Below, piece by piece: positions 37,401 to 45,706 of a stretch of 64,000 nt of DNA. Position numbers and translations under genes: made by a program. Within the stretch, counting starts at the first letter, position 1. Each line of letters starts with the position of its first letter. The DNA is from Spongilla lacustris (lineage: Eukaryota > Porifera > Demospongiae > Spongillida > Spongillidae), in assembly GCA_949361645.1 (NCBI GenBank), contig OX442418.1, positions 12,186,632 to 12,250,631 on the forward strand, written 5' to 3'. The notes beneath the pieces are model-generated. The model made no database searches and was not told the origin of the DNA. It saw only the letters and a program-made list of their open reading frames with translations.

Positions 37401-37762
37401 TAAGCAGTAGCAATGTGCTCCTTGAGCCGTTAGGAGGAGACATGTGGAGGACCAAGTTGTCAGACTTTGGGTCATGCAACTTTGCCCGCCAGGTGACTAC
37501 AGTGGCCCCTGGCAATGCCACATATGCAGCTCCTGAGAGCCTTGATCCTGAGCTGCAATCTCCCAAAATGGATGTCTTCAGTTATGGCATTCTTCTGCTG
37601 GAAATGGCACATGGTCAGTTTCCTGAAGTACAAAGGAGACAAGAACTTATCAGACAGCTCTCCTGGTCAAAAATGAAAACATTGATAGAAAACTGCACAG
37701 CAAGAGATAAGAATAATCGTCCAAACATTGCTGATGTACTGATAAGACTTCCTAATATTTAG
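19377..37762 (+). CDS. Ankyrin repeat / coiled-coil / TKL protein kinase gene (6 exons seen)
   Basis: Model joins 19377-19457, 27717-27815, 28795-28893, 33108-33206, 35793-35861 and 36125-37762. All junctions are AG/GT and phase 0. The product would have four ankyrin repeats, a capping half-repeat, a long Ala/Glu/Arg coiled coil and a C-terminal TKL-type kinase. Such proteins are expected to bind partners through the ankyrin and coiled-coil parts and signal by Ser/Thr or Tyr phosphorylation; no substrate can be inferred. The 5' exon(s) are not found in the window. The first join (VNK to DGFTPL) is three residues shorter than the consensus ankyrin spacing, so one exon may be missing or the 19.4-kb exon may belong to another transcript. 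Introns carry several mobile elements. A polyadenylation signal lies 186 bp past the stop. Confidence 0.7.
19943..20110 (+). pseudogene. 3' scrap of a non-LTR retrotransposon (RLE family)
   Basis: Translates [17 protein letters not shown], then [17 protein letters not shown]. This matches the extreme C-terminus of the elements at 30.2-30.4 kb ([15 protein letters not shown] ... [17 protein letters not shown]) and 34.9-35.0 kb. Only about 55 codons remain, inside an intron of the ankyrin-kinase gene. Confidence 0.75.
20111..26600. repeat. Large array of family-R units within an intron
   Basis: No exon recognised. At least a dozen family-R cores (CATATCAG-NGG-TAAGTT) lie near 20610, 21175, 21450, 22175, 22575, 23485, 23630, 24210, 24545, 25250, 25770, 26025 and 26310. 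The associated 'CACTGCCTAGTCGAGCACAGC' segment occurs at about 20140, 21770, 24850 and, with one change, 22865. Units are interspersed rather than perfectly tandem, and the whole block resembles an expanded version of 1-3388. C-rich tract at 22996-23042. Confidence 0.8.
26601..27716. other. Intron remainder; C/G tracts
   Basis: Contains a family-R tail (to about 26900) and a G/C-rich low-complexity segment at 27064-27125. The rest, leading to the next ankyrin exon, shows nothing recognisable. Open frames across the C tract are Pro-rich artefacts. Confidence 0.5.
27717..27815 (+). CDS. Ankyrin repeat exon (module 2)
   Basis: Exactly 99 bp (33 codons) between TTCCGCCCCAG and GTACTC, encoding one complete ankyrin repeat: [20 protein letters not shown], then [13 protein letters not shown]. 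Phase 0 on both sides, so insertion or loss of this exon keeps the frame. Confidence 0.9.
28374..28454. repeat. (CA)n microsatellite
   Basis: Uninterrupted CA dinucleotides for about 80 bp. A short (CA)4-type version sits at the equivalent place in the sister modules (32776 and 35449), so expansion happened after module duplication. Confidence 0.97.
28795..28893 (+). CDS. Ankyrin repeat exon (module 3)
   Basis: 99 bp between TTTCCACCCCAG and GTACTC. Translates [20 protein letters not shown], then [13 protein letters not shown]. Differs from module 2 at only a few codons; flanking intron sequence is duplicated too (GTACTCTACCTAGTATCATG). Confidence 0.9.
29440..30395 (+). pseudogene. Non-LTR retrotransposon 3' end: restriction-like endonuclease region
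   Basis: The frame holds a zinc-binding CCHC box C-X2-C-X8-H-X4-C ([18 protein letters not shown], from 29842), then RHN (29920), then RPADV (30016) followed about 12 residues later by AFDLSV. This CCHC-RHN-(K/R)P(A)D...D order is the restriction-like endonuclease signature found downstream of reverse transcriptase in R2/NeSL/CRE-type elements. The final part ([15 protein letters not shown]) is in another frame because of a frameshift near 30235. The reverse transcriptase itself is missing, as expected for 5'-truncated target-primed insertions. Confidence 0.75.
31560..31880 (-). pseudogene. Unrecognised minus-strand coding-like segment with one stop
   Basis: The minus strand reads [20 protein letters not shown], then [20 protein letters not shown], ...[17 protein letters not shown], a TAA, then [12 protein letters not shown] and [13 protein letters not shown]. 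Residue composition (Cys/Trp-rich then acidic Ser/Glu) and higher CpG look coding. A GTGAGA right before the stop (CTTG/GTGAGA) could be a splice donor, and GGGAACAG/GTTTGT near 31572 another. No family recognised. It could be part of a transposase. Confidence 0.35.
33108..33206 (+). CDS. Ankyrin repeat exon (module 4)
   Basis: 99 bp between TTTCCACCCCAG and GTACTC. Translates [20 protein letters not shown], then [13 protein letters not shown]. The last full ankyrin repeat; joins in phase to YGQTALDI of the next exon, giving a perfect consensus junction. Confidence 0.9.
33619..35040 (+). pseudogene. Non-LTR retrotransposon fragment: RT catalytic box to RLE
   Basis: A longer copy of the same retroelement. 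[10 protein letters not shown] at 33625 corresponds to the reverse transcriptase YxDD box (first residue changed to Asn). [17 protein letters not shown] follows, in the position usual after that box. [13 protein letters not shown], the CCHC box ([19 protein letters not shown] near 34495) and [18 protein letters not shown] come next, then the C-terminus ending [15 protein letters not shown]. Several frameshifts and stops break it (for instance near 34400 and 34580), so it is dead. It lies in the intron before the ankyrin cap exon. Confidence 0.75.
35041..35792. repeat. Retroelement tail and partial ankyrin module
   Basis: After the retroelement an AT-rich tail is followed (35395-35640) by intron sequence shared with 28460-28625 and 32785-32950 (CAATCTCC...ATTTTTGGTTTTGGGTGTTG...GAAATGACAGACTTGG). 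The corresponding full ankyrin exon is missing from this module copy. Confidence 0.65.
35793..35861 (+). CDS. Ankyrin C-terminal cap exon
   Basis: 69 bp between TTTGTTTTTCAAG and [26 protein letters not shown], then FVK. Starts with the typical YGxTALDIA ankyrin turn and ends the repeat stack. Phase 0 both sides. Confidence 0.85.
36125..37762 (+). CDS. Coiled-coil + TKL kinase terminal exon
   Basis: One large exon (545 codons plus stop) after the acceptor TATGTTCTACAG. Residues about 20-295 are a near-continuous heptad series of the type AEERAxxAEERA, with a and d positions mostly Ala, predicting a long coiled coil for oligomerisation. The kinase domain runs from about residue 295 to 540. 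Glycine loop GRGGWGVV (307-314), VAAK lysine (327), FMREM helix-C glutamate, HRDVSSSNV (423), DFG (447) and APE (469) are all present, so it should be catalytically active. HRDVSSSN, with Ser where HRDLKxxN kinases have Lys, and RDKNNRP near the end fit TKL kinases. Antisense frames across the coiled coil stay open only because of its 21-bp periodicity. Confidence 0.9.
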   Translation, partial: STAALVGGNLQMDKIYTAAAFRLLIAQKRAFIAEERAITAETRATIAEERAATSEETASVSDKTATSAEERANMTEKRAVCAEEAKTAADNRANLYEERAISAETRAALAEDRAIAAERKATAAEQRAIIAEKECTIVKQRLSDTLKQAAVTEENIRATERRATIAEERASAANKKANTEEKRANVAEARAAAAEKRASVAEERAKVGEMEVIAAQKNVIATNTKVMALEERANKAESTVTMRISDNRIAELMQTNTALEQRATGAEQQIQHLTLQCKVLQEQLDKANAPTWVVKKEDIVLTDKELGRGGWGVVKAARFCGLEVAAKLLHGAILSPHNQQLFMREMNMSALVRHPNIVLFIGATMDRECVILTELMHTSLRAVLEDKTKNKVTLSRQQVCTIATDVARALNYLHLMKPDAIIHRDVSSSNVLLEPLGGDMWRTKLSDFGSCNFARQVTTVAPGNATYAAPESLDPELQSPKMDVFSYGILLLEMAHGQFPEVQRRQELIRQLSWSKMKTLIENCTARDKNNRPNIADVLIRLPNI

Positions 37763-37947
37763 ATGTGTGGAGATTAGGTTGTAATGCAATTCTGAGACAT
37801 TGCTAGACAACTGTACTTAAAATTAATTGTAGGTGTGTTGAGAATGTTGTAGGTGTAATTCCGAGATATTCCTAAAAAAACTGTAAATAACTTCTTTTTT
37901 TTCTAAATATAATTATTCTTGAACACATAATTTTATGGAAACAATAT

Positions 37948-37953
37948 AATAAA
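37948..37953 (+). terminator. Polyadenylation signal of the kinase gene
   Basis: AATAAA 186 bp past the TAG at 37760-37762, followed by a T-rich stretch (TTTTCTTCTAGTTCT) fitting a cleavage/polyadenylation region. Confidence 0.6.
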
Positions 37954-38129
37954 TTTTCTTCTAGTTCTATGCTCTTGTCTGTGAAGTACTTCTTACACAT
38001 AAGATCGTAAATCTGACTGCATACAGTCTAGGAGTTTTATGGCACTGAATTGACAGCTGTTGCCTAGAGGACCTCCTACCAGCCCCAATGCTGGTGAGGG
38101 TGGTACCATTCATGATCTCCTTCAGAAGG

Positions 38130-40080
38130 TTGTCAATAACATTCTTTCCTGGATGTGTGCGTGCATATGTGTGTATGTGTTTGCGTGTTTGTGCATGTGT
38201 GTGTGTTTGTGTGTGCATATAAATGTATATGTGTAAGTGTGTGTGCGTATATGTACATGTATGTGTGTGTTTGTGTGTGCGTATGTGTATGTGTATTGTA
38301 GCATGGACTGGTAATTTAAAGGACACCATGTGATATTACACCATGCCAAACATCTAGTGGATCAGGTGATCATCATTTGCACACACACACATACATACAC
38401 ACATCGTACAAGATACATATATAATTATGTTAAGGTGTTGGGTATCAGTTGGGTTATGTTACTCAATGGTGTATAACTGTCATGAGCCAAACCATAAGAA
38501 AAGTATTGTAAGCCACAAAATCAGTTCTCCACAGTCTTCCTACTATTTATATTGGAGAATAAGTGATAGGTGCAATTCTGAGACAATGTAAGAGTCATTG
38601 CTAGGAAGTTTATCTTATAATCACGATGTTGCCGGTTACACATATATCATAAACTGTTTATAACGTTATTCTAATAATTTGTAAACACCTAGAATTTGTG
38701 AGGCAATTTCTATTAAAATGTTCTTGGTGTATGCTATAATTCTATACCCTGTCTTTGAAGTTGATTGGACAGAGGGAGTATCACATATGCAGGAGAATCT
38801 CATGTATGGATTGTAGTACGGCCATGGCATGGGCATCTCATGCTGGAGTAGGGAATCCCACGTTGGTCTATGGTGTGATGAGGTCTTGATTAGATCTTTA
38901 TAAAATCCATACCAGCAGGAGGTTGGCAGTGGGCTCAGCCTCCAGTGAAGCCGGGGTGAGGCAGGACATGTATGGGAGACTAAGCCTGACCTTGGTGAAA
39001 GAAAATGCTTGGGATATCCAGGCAAGATCCAGCTGGCCTGATAGCTGATCCCTTGTGTGCTATATCTTGTACTCTATGTGCTATTGGTGTAATCCAATAC
39101 ACTACCTAATGTAATCCTAGGATTAGTATGGCAGCTACATGGTCAAATGAAATTTGTCCATATAAGGTCCTGGAGTACTAAGTCTATATAAGTCATAAAG
39201 CACTGTGTCCATATAAGGTCACGTAACATCCATATTAGGTCATGGTGCACTGTTTCCATATAAGGCCATGAAGCGCTGTGTCTATACAGGGCAGATGTAG
39301 AACAATAGGTTCACATTTTGCAGTGTCCCACACACCAATGACTCAACAACAAATGAACACACACCCATCCCAAAGCTTGTCATTTTTGCTGCACTTTCTT
39401 TCTCCCACGACCTTGCAATTGTAACACAGGCACGTTAGTTGTCATCAGGCACATCAGGTGTGCACGACCACAACCCTTCCCCAGATCATAACTGCGCAAT
39501 TCACCAATCTTACTGGAAGCAGGTATGACAGCATGCAGGTGTAGCTCCCAAGGCCCCAAGATAAAGGAACATGCACAACCTCACACACTTCTTAAAACAG
39601 TAATCATGGCTGCCTTGCAGTTATTGCTTGACACTTGGGAGCAATGGCAAGTCTCTTGGTATGAGTTATTGTACTAAATATGAATACATGTACATATGTA
39701 TAGGAATGCAAACACACCATGTAGGATTAAGTCTTAACTGATTGTAATCTTGTGAATGTGACATGCATTACACTGCTACATGTACATCTCCCCTTCCTGC
39801 AAACATCAATGTTCTTCTCCAAGGGTTCATTGCTCTCTGGCTTTGTTCTGTCTGCACCTTCCATGCCTATATGATCCATCTCTCCTTCATATGTCCATAG
39901 GTAAATGAAAGTCCACTAATCACATGCAGCATTAAAATGAAGCTGTACTCTGTGGCCTGGGGGAGAGATATGGAGATTGTACCATGTGGCCAGGCGAGAA
40001 GCCAATCATGCCAAGTGATGCCTAGCCTCAGCCTCTATATAGGCCAGTAGGACACACTTCCACCCAAGTTTAGTGCATTT
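38130..40080. other. No gene; GT-rich and degenerate tandem sequence
   Basis: 38150-38300 is GT/GC-rich degenerate microsatellite. At 39150-39295 a phrase like TCCATATAAGGTCATG recurs about five times with roughly 30-40-bp spacing, a decayed minisatellite. The rest shows nothing recognisable. Confidence 0.5.
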
Positions 40081-40169
40081 CATATTTTAGGCATTGTGCT
40101 TTCAGTATTAGGCTGCCACCAGAATGTTGCCATTATATTGAACCTCCCATTAGATCTACTGTCAATGAA

Positions 40170-40281
40170 TGGTGAAGGCTGTCATCATAAATCTGCCAAC
40201 ACTGATGACGATGACGATGATGATGATGATGATGATGATGATGACGATGACGATGATGATGATGATGATGATGACGATGAC

Positions 40282-40330
<49 letters not shown>

Positions 40331-40750
40331 CACGTCTTGATTTGAGGGGGCTTTAGAATCTAGTCAGGATGCATATTTTGATGCCACCCCTACTAGGTCT
40401 GTGAGGATCAGCAGGAAGCCAGAATGTTTTGTTGAACAATGTTAACTTAGATGGGGGAGGGCGGGATGTTTAGGGGTTTTGTATGTGCATGCATACATGT
40501 GTATTAGATATTGAGCAGGCTACCTGTGGTGCGCGTTAGCTGTGGCTATCGTTTCGGTTATCAAGAAGCATCCTGTTGCTTGGTATTCCATCACGGGGAT
40601 AACACATAATCAGGGTCAAATCCTATATGAGAGTAACTAATGTAACTCTTGATGAATGGTGATGGCTTTCATCATAAATCTGCCAACACTGATGAACGTC
40701 TTGATTTATGAGGGGGCTTTAGAATCTAGTCAGGATGCATATTTTGATGC
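40170..40750. repeat. Local duplication with (GAT)n expansion in one copy
   Basis: The phrase ATGGTGA(A/T)GGCT...CATAAATCTGCCAACACTGATGA occurs at 40167 and 40655, followed in both by CGTCTTGATTT and GGGGGCTTTAGAATCTAGTC. In the first copy a GAT/GAC tract of about 125 bp (40204-40330) sits between them; the second copy reads straight through. The interval between copies includes the 3' end of repeat family B (40605-40655). Confidence 0.85.
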
Positions 40751-41189
40751 AAGGGTTTCCACCCTAATGCTTCTAGCTACCACTCCATTGACTTAATACT
40801 GTAGACATGAATCAGAAAAAAAAGAGCAAGTCAAGGGGTTAAAGAAGTAGTGCATGGGGTCTTTGTACCATTAGTTTTTTTTCTACAACTGGAGTAATAT
40901 TAATGGCACATGAGTGTGCAGTTCAACCTTCTACAAGAGACTAGCAGACATGATCTCACCCAATTGCAAGCTAGCAAAACCTTCTCTTGTAGTGAGCTGG
41001 CTATGAACTTGACTCCACAATGCTACCACTCATGTTGCTGTTATGTGCATTTGTGCTGCAGGCCTGGTCATCACTTCAATTACATGGCCTTGGGTAAGAT
41101 ACCCTCAGTCTAACTTTTTGTTTTTCTTAATGTGTTTTTGTCATTGTTGTACTGAATACATTTACAGTTATTGTTTAACAAATTGCCAT

Positions 41190-41600
41190 ATTAGTGATTG
41201 TCAGCCTCAGGCTCAAGCACTCTTTGACATACGTGTTATAGACACATATGCACCATCTCAAGTTAACAGAAGTGTAGCGGCGATTCTAGCATCAGCAGAA
41301 GCAGAAAAGAAGAAAAAATACAACAATGCTGCTAATGCTAGATGAGCCTCATTTACACCATTTGTGGTTTCTGTTGATGGTGCTTTGGGACTTGAAGCAA
41401 CCTATTATCTTAAGCATCTTTCTGAACACATTTGCCTTAAATTGGGAAAGTATTATGGAGAAGTGATGGGATGGCTGAGGGCTAGTTTAACATTTGCCAT
41501 CATCAGAGCCACAAATTTATGTCTCCGAGGTTCCCATGTAAAATGGAGGAATGCACTGGACATGGTTGATGGCATACGACTTCCCAGCATACAAGAGTAA
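41190..41600 (+). pseudogene. Retroelement endonuclease-like C-terminal fragment
   Basis: Translation ALFDIRVIDTYAPSQVN, ...ASAEAEKKKKYNNAANAR, an in-frame TGA, then SFTPFVVSVDGALGLEATYY, ...VMGWLRASLTFAIIRATNLC LRG in segments. The layout (catalytic-type D followed by V.D, Lys-rich helix, F.P.V...GA.G.EA, and an RA.N.. end) parallels the RLE C-terminal region at 30.1-30.4 kb but is clearly a different element family. It ends at a possible splice donor (CAAGAGTAAGTT). Fragmentary and interrupted, so most likely dead. Confidence 0.5.
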
Positions 41601-43974
41601 GTTTGTCATTTATGTGTGTGTGTACGTATGTGTGTGCTCAGTTCTCTATTGTCAAAACTTATCACCTACCTATGTTTGTTTAGCCTTATGTATTGTACAT
41701 CATTATTATTATTTTTATATTAAAAAGTGATTATCAAAAAGGCTAATAATAAGTAAAAGTTGTGGTATTTGAAGTTAATTAACATTCAATTTGCAATCAT
41801 CCACTGTCCTTACATAAGGACGATGATGAAGTGTAAAAACAATGGCATCATCTTGGTAGCTAGAATTATCATTCATAAAATGTAGAAAGTGTCATTAGAC
41901 TATAATAATTTTATCACAGCCATCTGTCAAATCTTTATGATGAAATTGAAGGCACGTTTGAATGGGAAAGCAGTACCATATGGTACAAACTGTGTTTACT
42001 GACTAGGAAAGCACGACATAACTTCAATTGCTGATATAATGTATGAATCACATGCCTGATTTCCATGTCATAAGACTTAAAGTAATGCTGAATTATCCAG
42101 CTTTCTTAAAATCTAAATATATATGCTGCATCAAAGTCATTGTAAAAAAGAACGGGGACAATTTGTTAAAATCAGTATAAGCTGTTCTTGATATAATCCA
42201 TATCATCAAAGTTGTATTGGAGACTTTGGAGTAATCAGAAAATGACTACTCCTTGTCATGGCAATATAGTTCAAAATGTGCGTCCTAATTAAGGACACTA
42301 ACTGTGCATTAAAAATCAGGATGACGAGCTGGAGATTAAACATTTTAGTATTTTTTTAGTTCTATCAAAAATTATTCCTGTTAAAAGATGTTGTGTTGTG
42401 TTGTGGACTTCTGGTATCTACAAGTGCCAAATATTGCTTATCACACCCATCAAAGATGTGTATATAAAAAACGGACATACATGTACATGTAACATCAGAT
42501 GTATATGTACAATTGGTCCCATCTCATGTCGCACTGGCAGTCACAATGTGAGGGGCAAAGTAGGAGCAGCCCAAGAGAAGCTTGTCCCCCAGGTCCAGAA
42601 AGCTGCTCCCACTAGTAGTGACCAATCTGCTTGGGCCATGAAGACTCCTGCCGCTGGGATCCATCACCATGGCATGGTTTCTGTGTCAGCTTCAGCATCA
42701 GCTTTGGCTGGGGGAGGGAAGCCATGATGCTGTAACCCCTGCCCCCCTCCAAAAGCTTAATCACTGTACCTTGAACCCTAGTGTTCTCATCCACAGATGC
42801 CATTGTCATGGATGACTCCACCTCAGCTAAGAGTGATGTCATCAAGGTGGCCCAGATAATTGTATGCAAAGACATCAACTGTACCGGCCCATGAACCTCT
42901 TAGGTAGTAGATGAGGAAGGGTGGAGGTGGAGTGGTGAAGAGAGGAGGGAGGGGTGAGGTAAGGAGGAAGGAAGGTGATGAAAATGGATGGAGAAGTAGA
43001 GGAGATATTATATAATTTGATTTTAGCTCATTTCTTGAGCTGCATAACCACATAGGCAGCAAAGACGCTATGGCAAATGTCGGGACAGTTTTTGTACTAT
43101 GTGTGCAATGCCATACCAAGTTTTGATGCATTACAATGGGTGTGGCAATTGTGGGCTTGCCATACTCAGGGGCGGATCTACCATGGTTCACTCATATGTT
43201 GCTCATTTTTGACCTACCACACGCTCATACTTGGTCTAGCTGTGAACGCGCGAAGAGTACTCGTTAAGCCAACGCCGTTCTCTGCGACGTAAAACCCAGT
43301 ACTACCGCAACTTAACATTAATGTAAAGTACATGGTATATACATGCATACCCAAACATAAACACACCTTTATACCATGATTCTATCGAGTTCTTGTCTCC
43401 ATTGAGGCTAATGACCTGACCCCGGATCAACCTTCATTGATGAGTTCACACATCTAGCTGAATGGGAAGCCGGTCTTCCACACTAGCTAAAGTGGGCCCC
43501 CTACCCCTCCCCGTCCACTCGTAATTGGCCTAGCACAAGGGTGACCTTCTCCCAGCCACCATGTAACTTTTTATATTGCTGCACCACCACTGAACCAAGT
43601 CACACAAGAGCTTAGCTTGTCTAAGGAAATAGCACAAATTTCTCACCAGGTCCAACATTGAGGCTGTGAAGAACTTCAGCACTACGTGGAGAGACTTATT
43701 GATGGCGTTGTAGTGCAAGAGTTTCCTGTGAGTCCTGCCTTCAACCACTTCCTCTTCCACCTGGTGAAATCCATACAGTACTGACCTAGAGTAAGTTGAC
43801 ACAAATGTATAAACTGATTGAGGCTAGTTGATGAGAATTCACAGCAGCTGTACTTCATACAGTACTAATAAGTGGTGAGTGTGTTCCTAGTTAGTACAAC
43901 ATCATATCTTGGTGAGTCTAACTTTTAGAAAGCACCATTCCAGACACACATCCTCCTCCCCATCCTCTCCTCAC
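41601..43974. other. No confident gene
   Basis: Open stretches occur (plus 42541-42720, Ala/Ser-rich; plus 43660-43780 reading EELQHYVERLIDGVVVQEF), but no family or consistent splice pattern is recognised. 42905-42980 is GA-rich. Confidence 0.35.
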
Positions 43975-44178
43975 CTATCTTGGTGATAAATGGAACAAAC
44001 TCTTCATTGCCGCTCAGGGGAAGGACAGAGCAACTGATTGGTTCGACCAAGGAGGGTAGGGCCAGCCATTTCCTCTGCTCATCCTCCTCCTTCACCCTGA
44101 AGCTGTGCTCCAGGATCGTGTACAGTATGCGTCCAATCCCAAAGGAGGGTTCTATCACCGAGGGAACAACATCCACCA
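43975..44178 (-). CDS. GARS1: Glycyl-tRNA synthetase exon
   Basis: The minus strand has acceptor CTTTACCTCAG and donor GTGAGG around a 204-bp exon reading VVPSVIEPSFGIGRILYTIL, then EHSFRVKEEDEQRKWLALPS, and CSVLPLSGNEEFVPF. This is unmistakably eukaryotic glycyl-tRNA synthetase: class II motif 3 (EPSFG.GR) running into the anticodon-binding domain (CSVLPL). Exon phase 1 in and 1 out. The enzyme charges tRNA-Gly in cytosol and mitochondria. No other exon of it is found in the window on either side, so it is either an isolated exon of a gene with long introns or a stranded fragment. Confidence 0.85.
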
Positions 44179-45079
44179 CTGAGGTAAAGAGAAATATGTT
44201 GAATCAGATACCCCCAAATATGCAACATAAAAAAGCAACAGTACAATACATGGAAAAAAATGGGAAGTGCTTTGCTTGTAATTTTCTGGGAGCATGCAAC
44301 ATTCTCAACATAATGAAATGATTCTTTAAGTGTTAAAAATCTGACTGCCTCTCATAAAATCATACCCCGATGTCCTGGAGATACAATAATGATATAATTA
44401 TGCACACGTGGTACCCTGTGCATGTGTGCATGTACATGTATTGAGTAAGTTTGCATGTCAGTCAATTCCTGATTACTACACATACTTCTCCCGCATAAAA
44501 AATGTGCACACCTAGCATATAACCTGTGGGATGCACTGGTAACAGTTTATGTAGTGTTGCTGGGATTTGAAGAGTTGTACTACTATACATGTACTTCCCC
44601 TTGTTACCATATATAATCAGTTTATGTAGCATACACCTCCTCCTTAACTCAATGCACTCATCTTTAAGAACAGAATGGAGTTATCACTGTGCCATCATTT
44701 ATGTGCTATCATTGATATTAGAGCTCATACATATAAATATGCCCTTGACACCAAAAGAGTTAACGAGAATAGATAGGATTAATATTAAAATGTGATGTCA
44801 CCTTTCACCGCCCCCTTCCCCACACCACACACACACACCTCTAAAAACTGATTCTATTGTAAATATGACCACCCCATCCATGGAATTATTATAGGCTATA
44901 CATTTCAATACGTACAGACTTACCTTTCCTTGCCCTGGAAATTTTCCAGTACAAGCAAAGAAAGACAAAGACACACTTGTATTGAAGTACACAGCTAGTT
45001 AAAGAATTCAGTGCCTTATGATTTTGTGATGGGCAGTAAGATTATTATTATATTTGAGGGGAAAAAGGGCTGGTGATCG
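44179..45079. other. No gene recognised
   Basis: Between the glycyl-tRNA synthetase exon and the minisatellite. A GTAAGT on the minus strand near 44922 follows a plausible acceptor (TTTTCCAG), bracketing only 11 bp. Nothing else is supportable. Confidence 0.35.
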
Positions 45080-45615
45080 TCTACAGTGAGGTGATGGAGG
45101 TGGCCATAAAGTGAGGTGATGGAGGTGGCCATACAGTGAGGTGATAGAGGTGGCCATACAGTGAGGTGATGGGGGTGGCCATACAGTGAAGTGATGGAGG
45201 TGGCCATACAATGAGGTGATGAAGGTGGCCATACAATGAGGTGATGAAGGTGGCCATACAGTGAGGTGATAGAGGTGGCCATACAGTGAGGTGATGGAGG
45301 TGGCCATATAGTGAGGTGATGGAGGTGGCCATACAGTGAGGTGATGGAGGTGGTCATACAGTGAGGTGATGGAGGTGGCCATACAGTGAGGTGATGGAGG
45401 TGGCCATACAGTGAGGTGATGGAGGTGGCCATACAGTGAGGTGATGGAGGTGGCCATACAGTGAGGTGATGGAGGTGGCCATACAGTGAGGTGATAGAGG
45501 TAGCCATACAGTGAGGTGATGAAGGTGGCCATACAGTGAGGTGATAGAGGTGGCCATATAGTGAGGTGATGGAGGTGGCCATACAGTGAGGTGATGGAGT
45601 GAGGTGATGCTGCTG
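45080..45615. repeat. 25-bp minisatellite, about 21 copies
   Basis: Tandem GTGAGGTGATGGAGGTGGCC-ATACA units with scattered substitutions. 25 is not a multiple of three, so all three minus-strand frames cycle through the same 25-residue period (HLTVWPPPSPHCMATSITS...) and stay open for about 200 codons. It occupies the intron following the last visible METTL exon. Confidence 0.95.
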
Positions 45616-45645
45616 ACAGCATGATGGCACACAAAAGGGCTATAC

Positions 45646-45706
45646 CTTGGCCAACTGAACAGCACTGTGTGCAAAGTCACAGCAGTAGACAAAAAGGTTT
45701 GGATTC
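45646..45706 (-). CDS. METTL2: METTL2-like exon 6
   Basis: 61 bp between CTTTCCAG and GTATAG: completes Arg, then NPNLFVYCCDFAHSAVQLAK, the acidic SAM-ribose-binding strand (CDF). Ends in phase 0; no downstream partner exon was found. Confidence 0.85.

Noticed and set aside
38666..39025. 119-codon minus frame
   Set aside because: No recognisable domain, no splice sites at sensible positions, and not supported by any neighbouring exon.
40096..40356. Poly-Asp/poly-His frames
   Set aside because: Translations of the (GAT)n tract.
43530..43802. Minus frame (and an opposing plus frame EELQHYVERL...) as another synthetase or METTL exon
   Set aside because: Neither matches the expected next segments of those proteins, and splice phases do not fit. 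Left unassigned.
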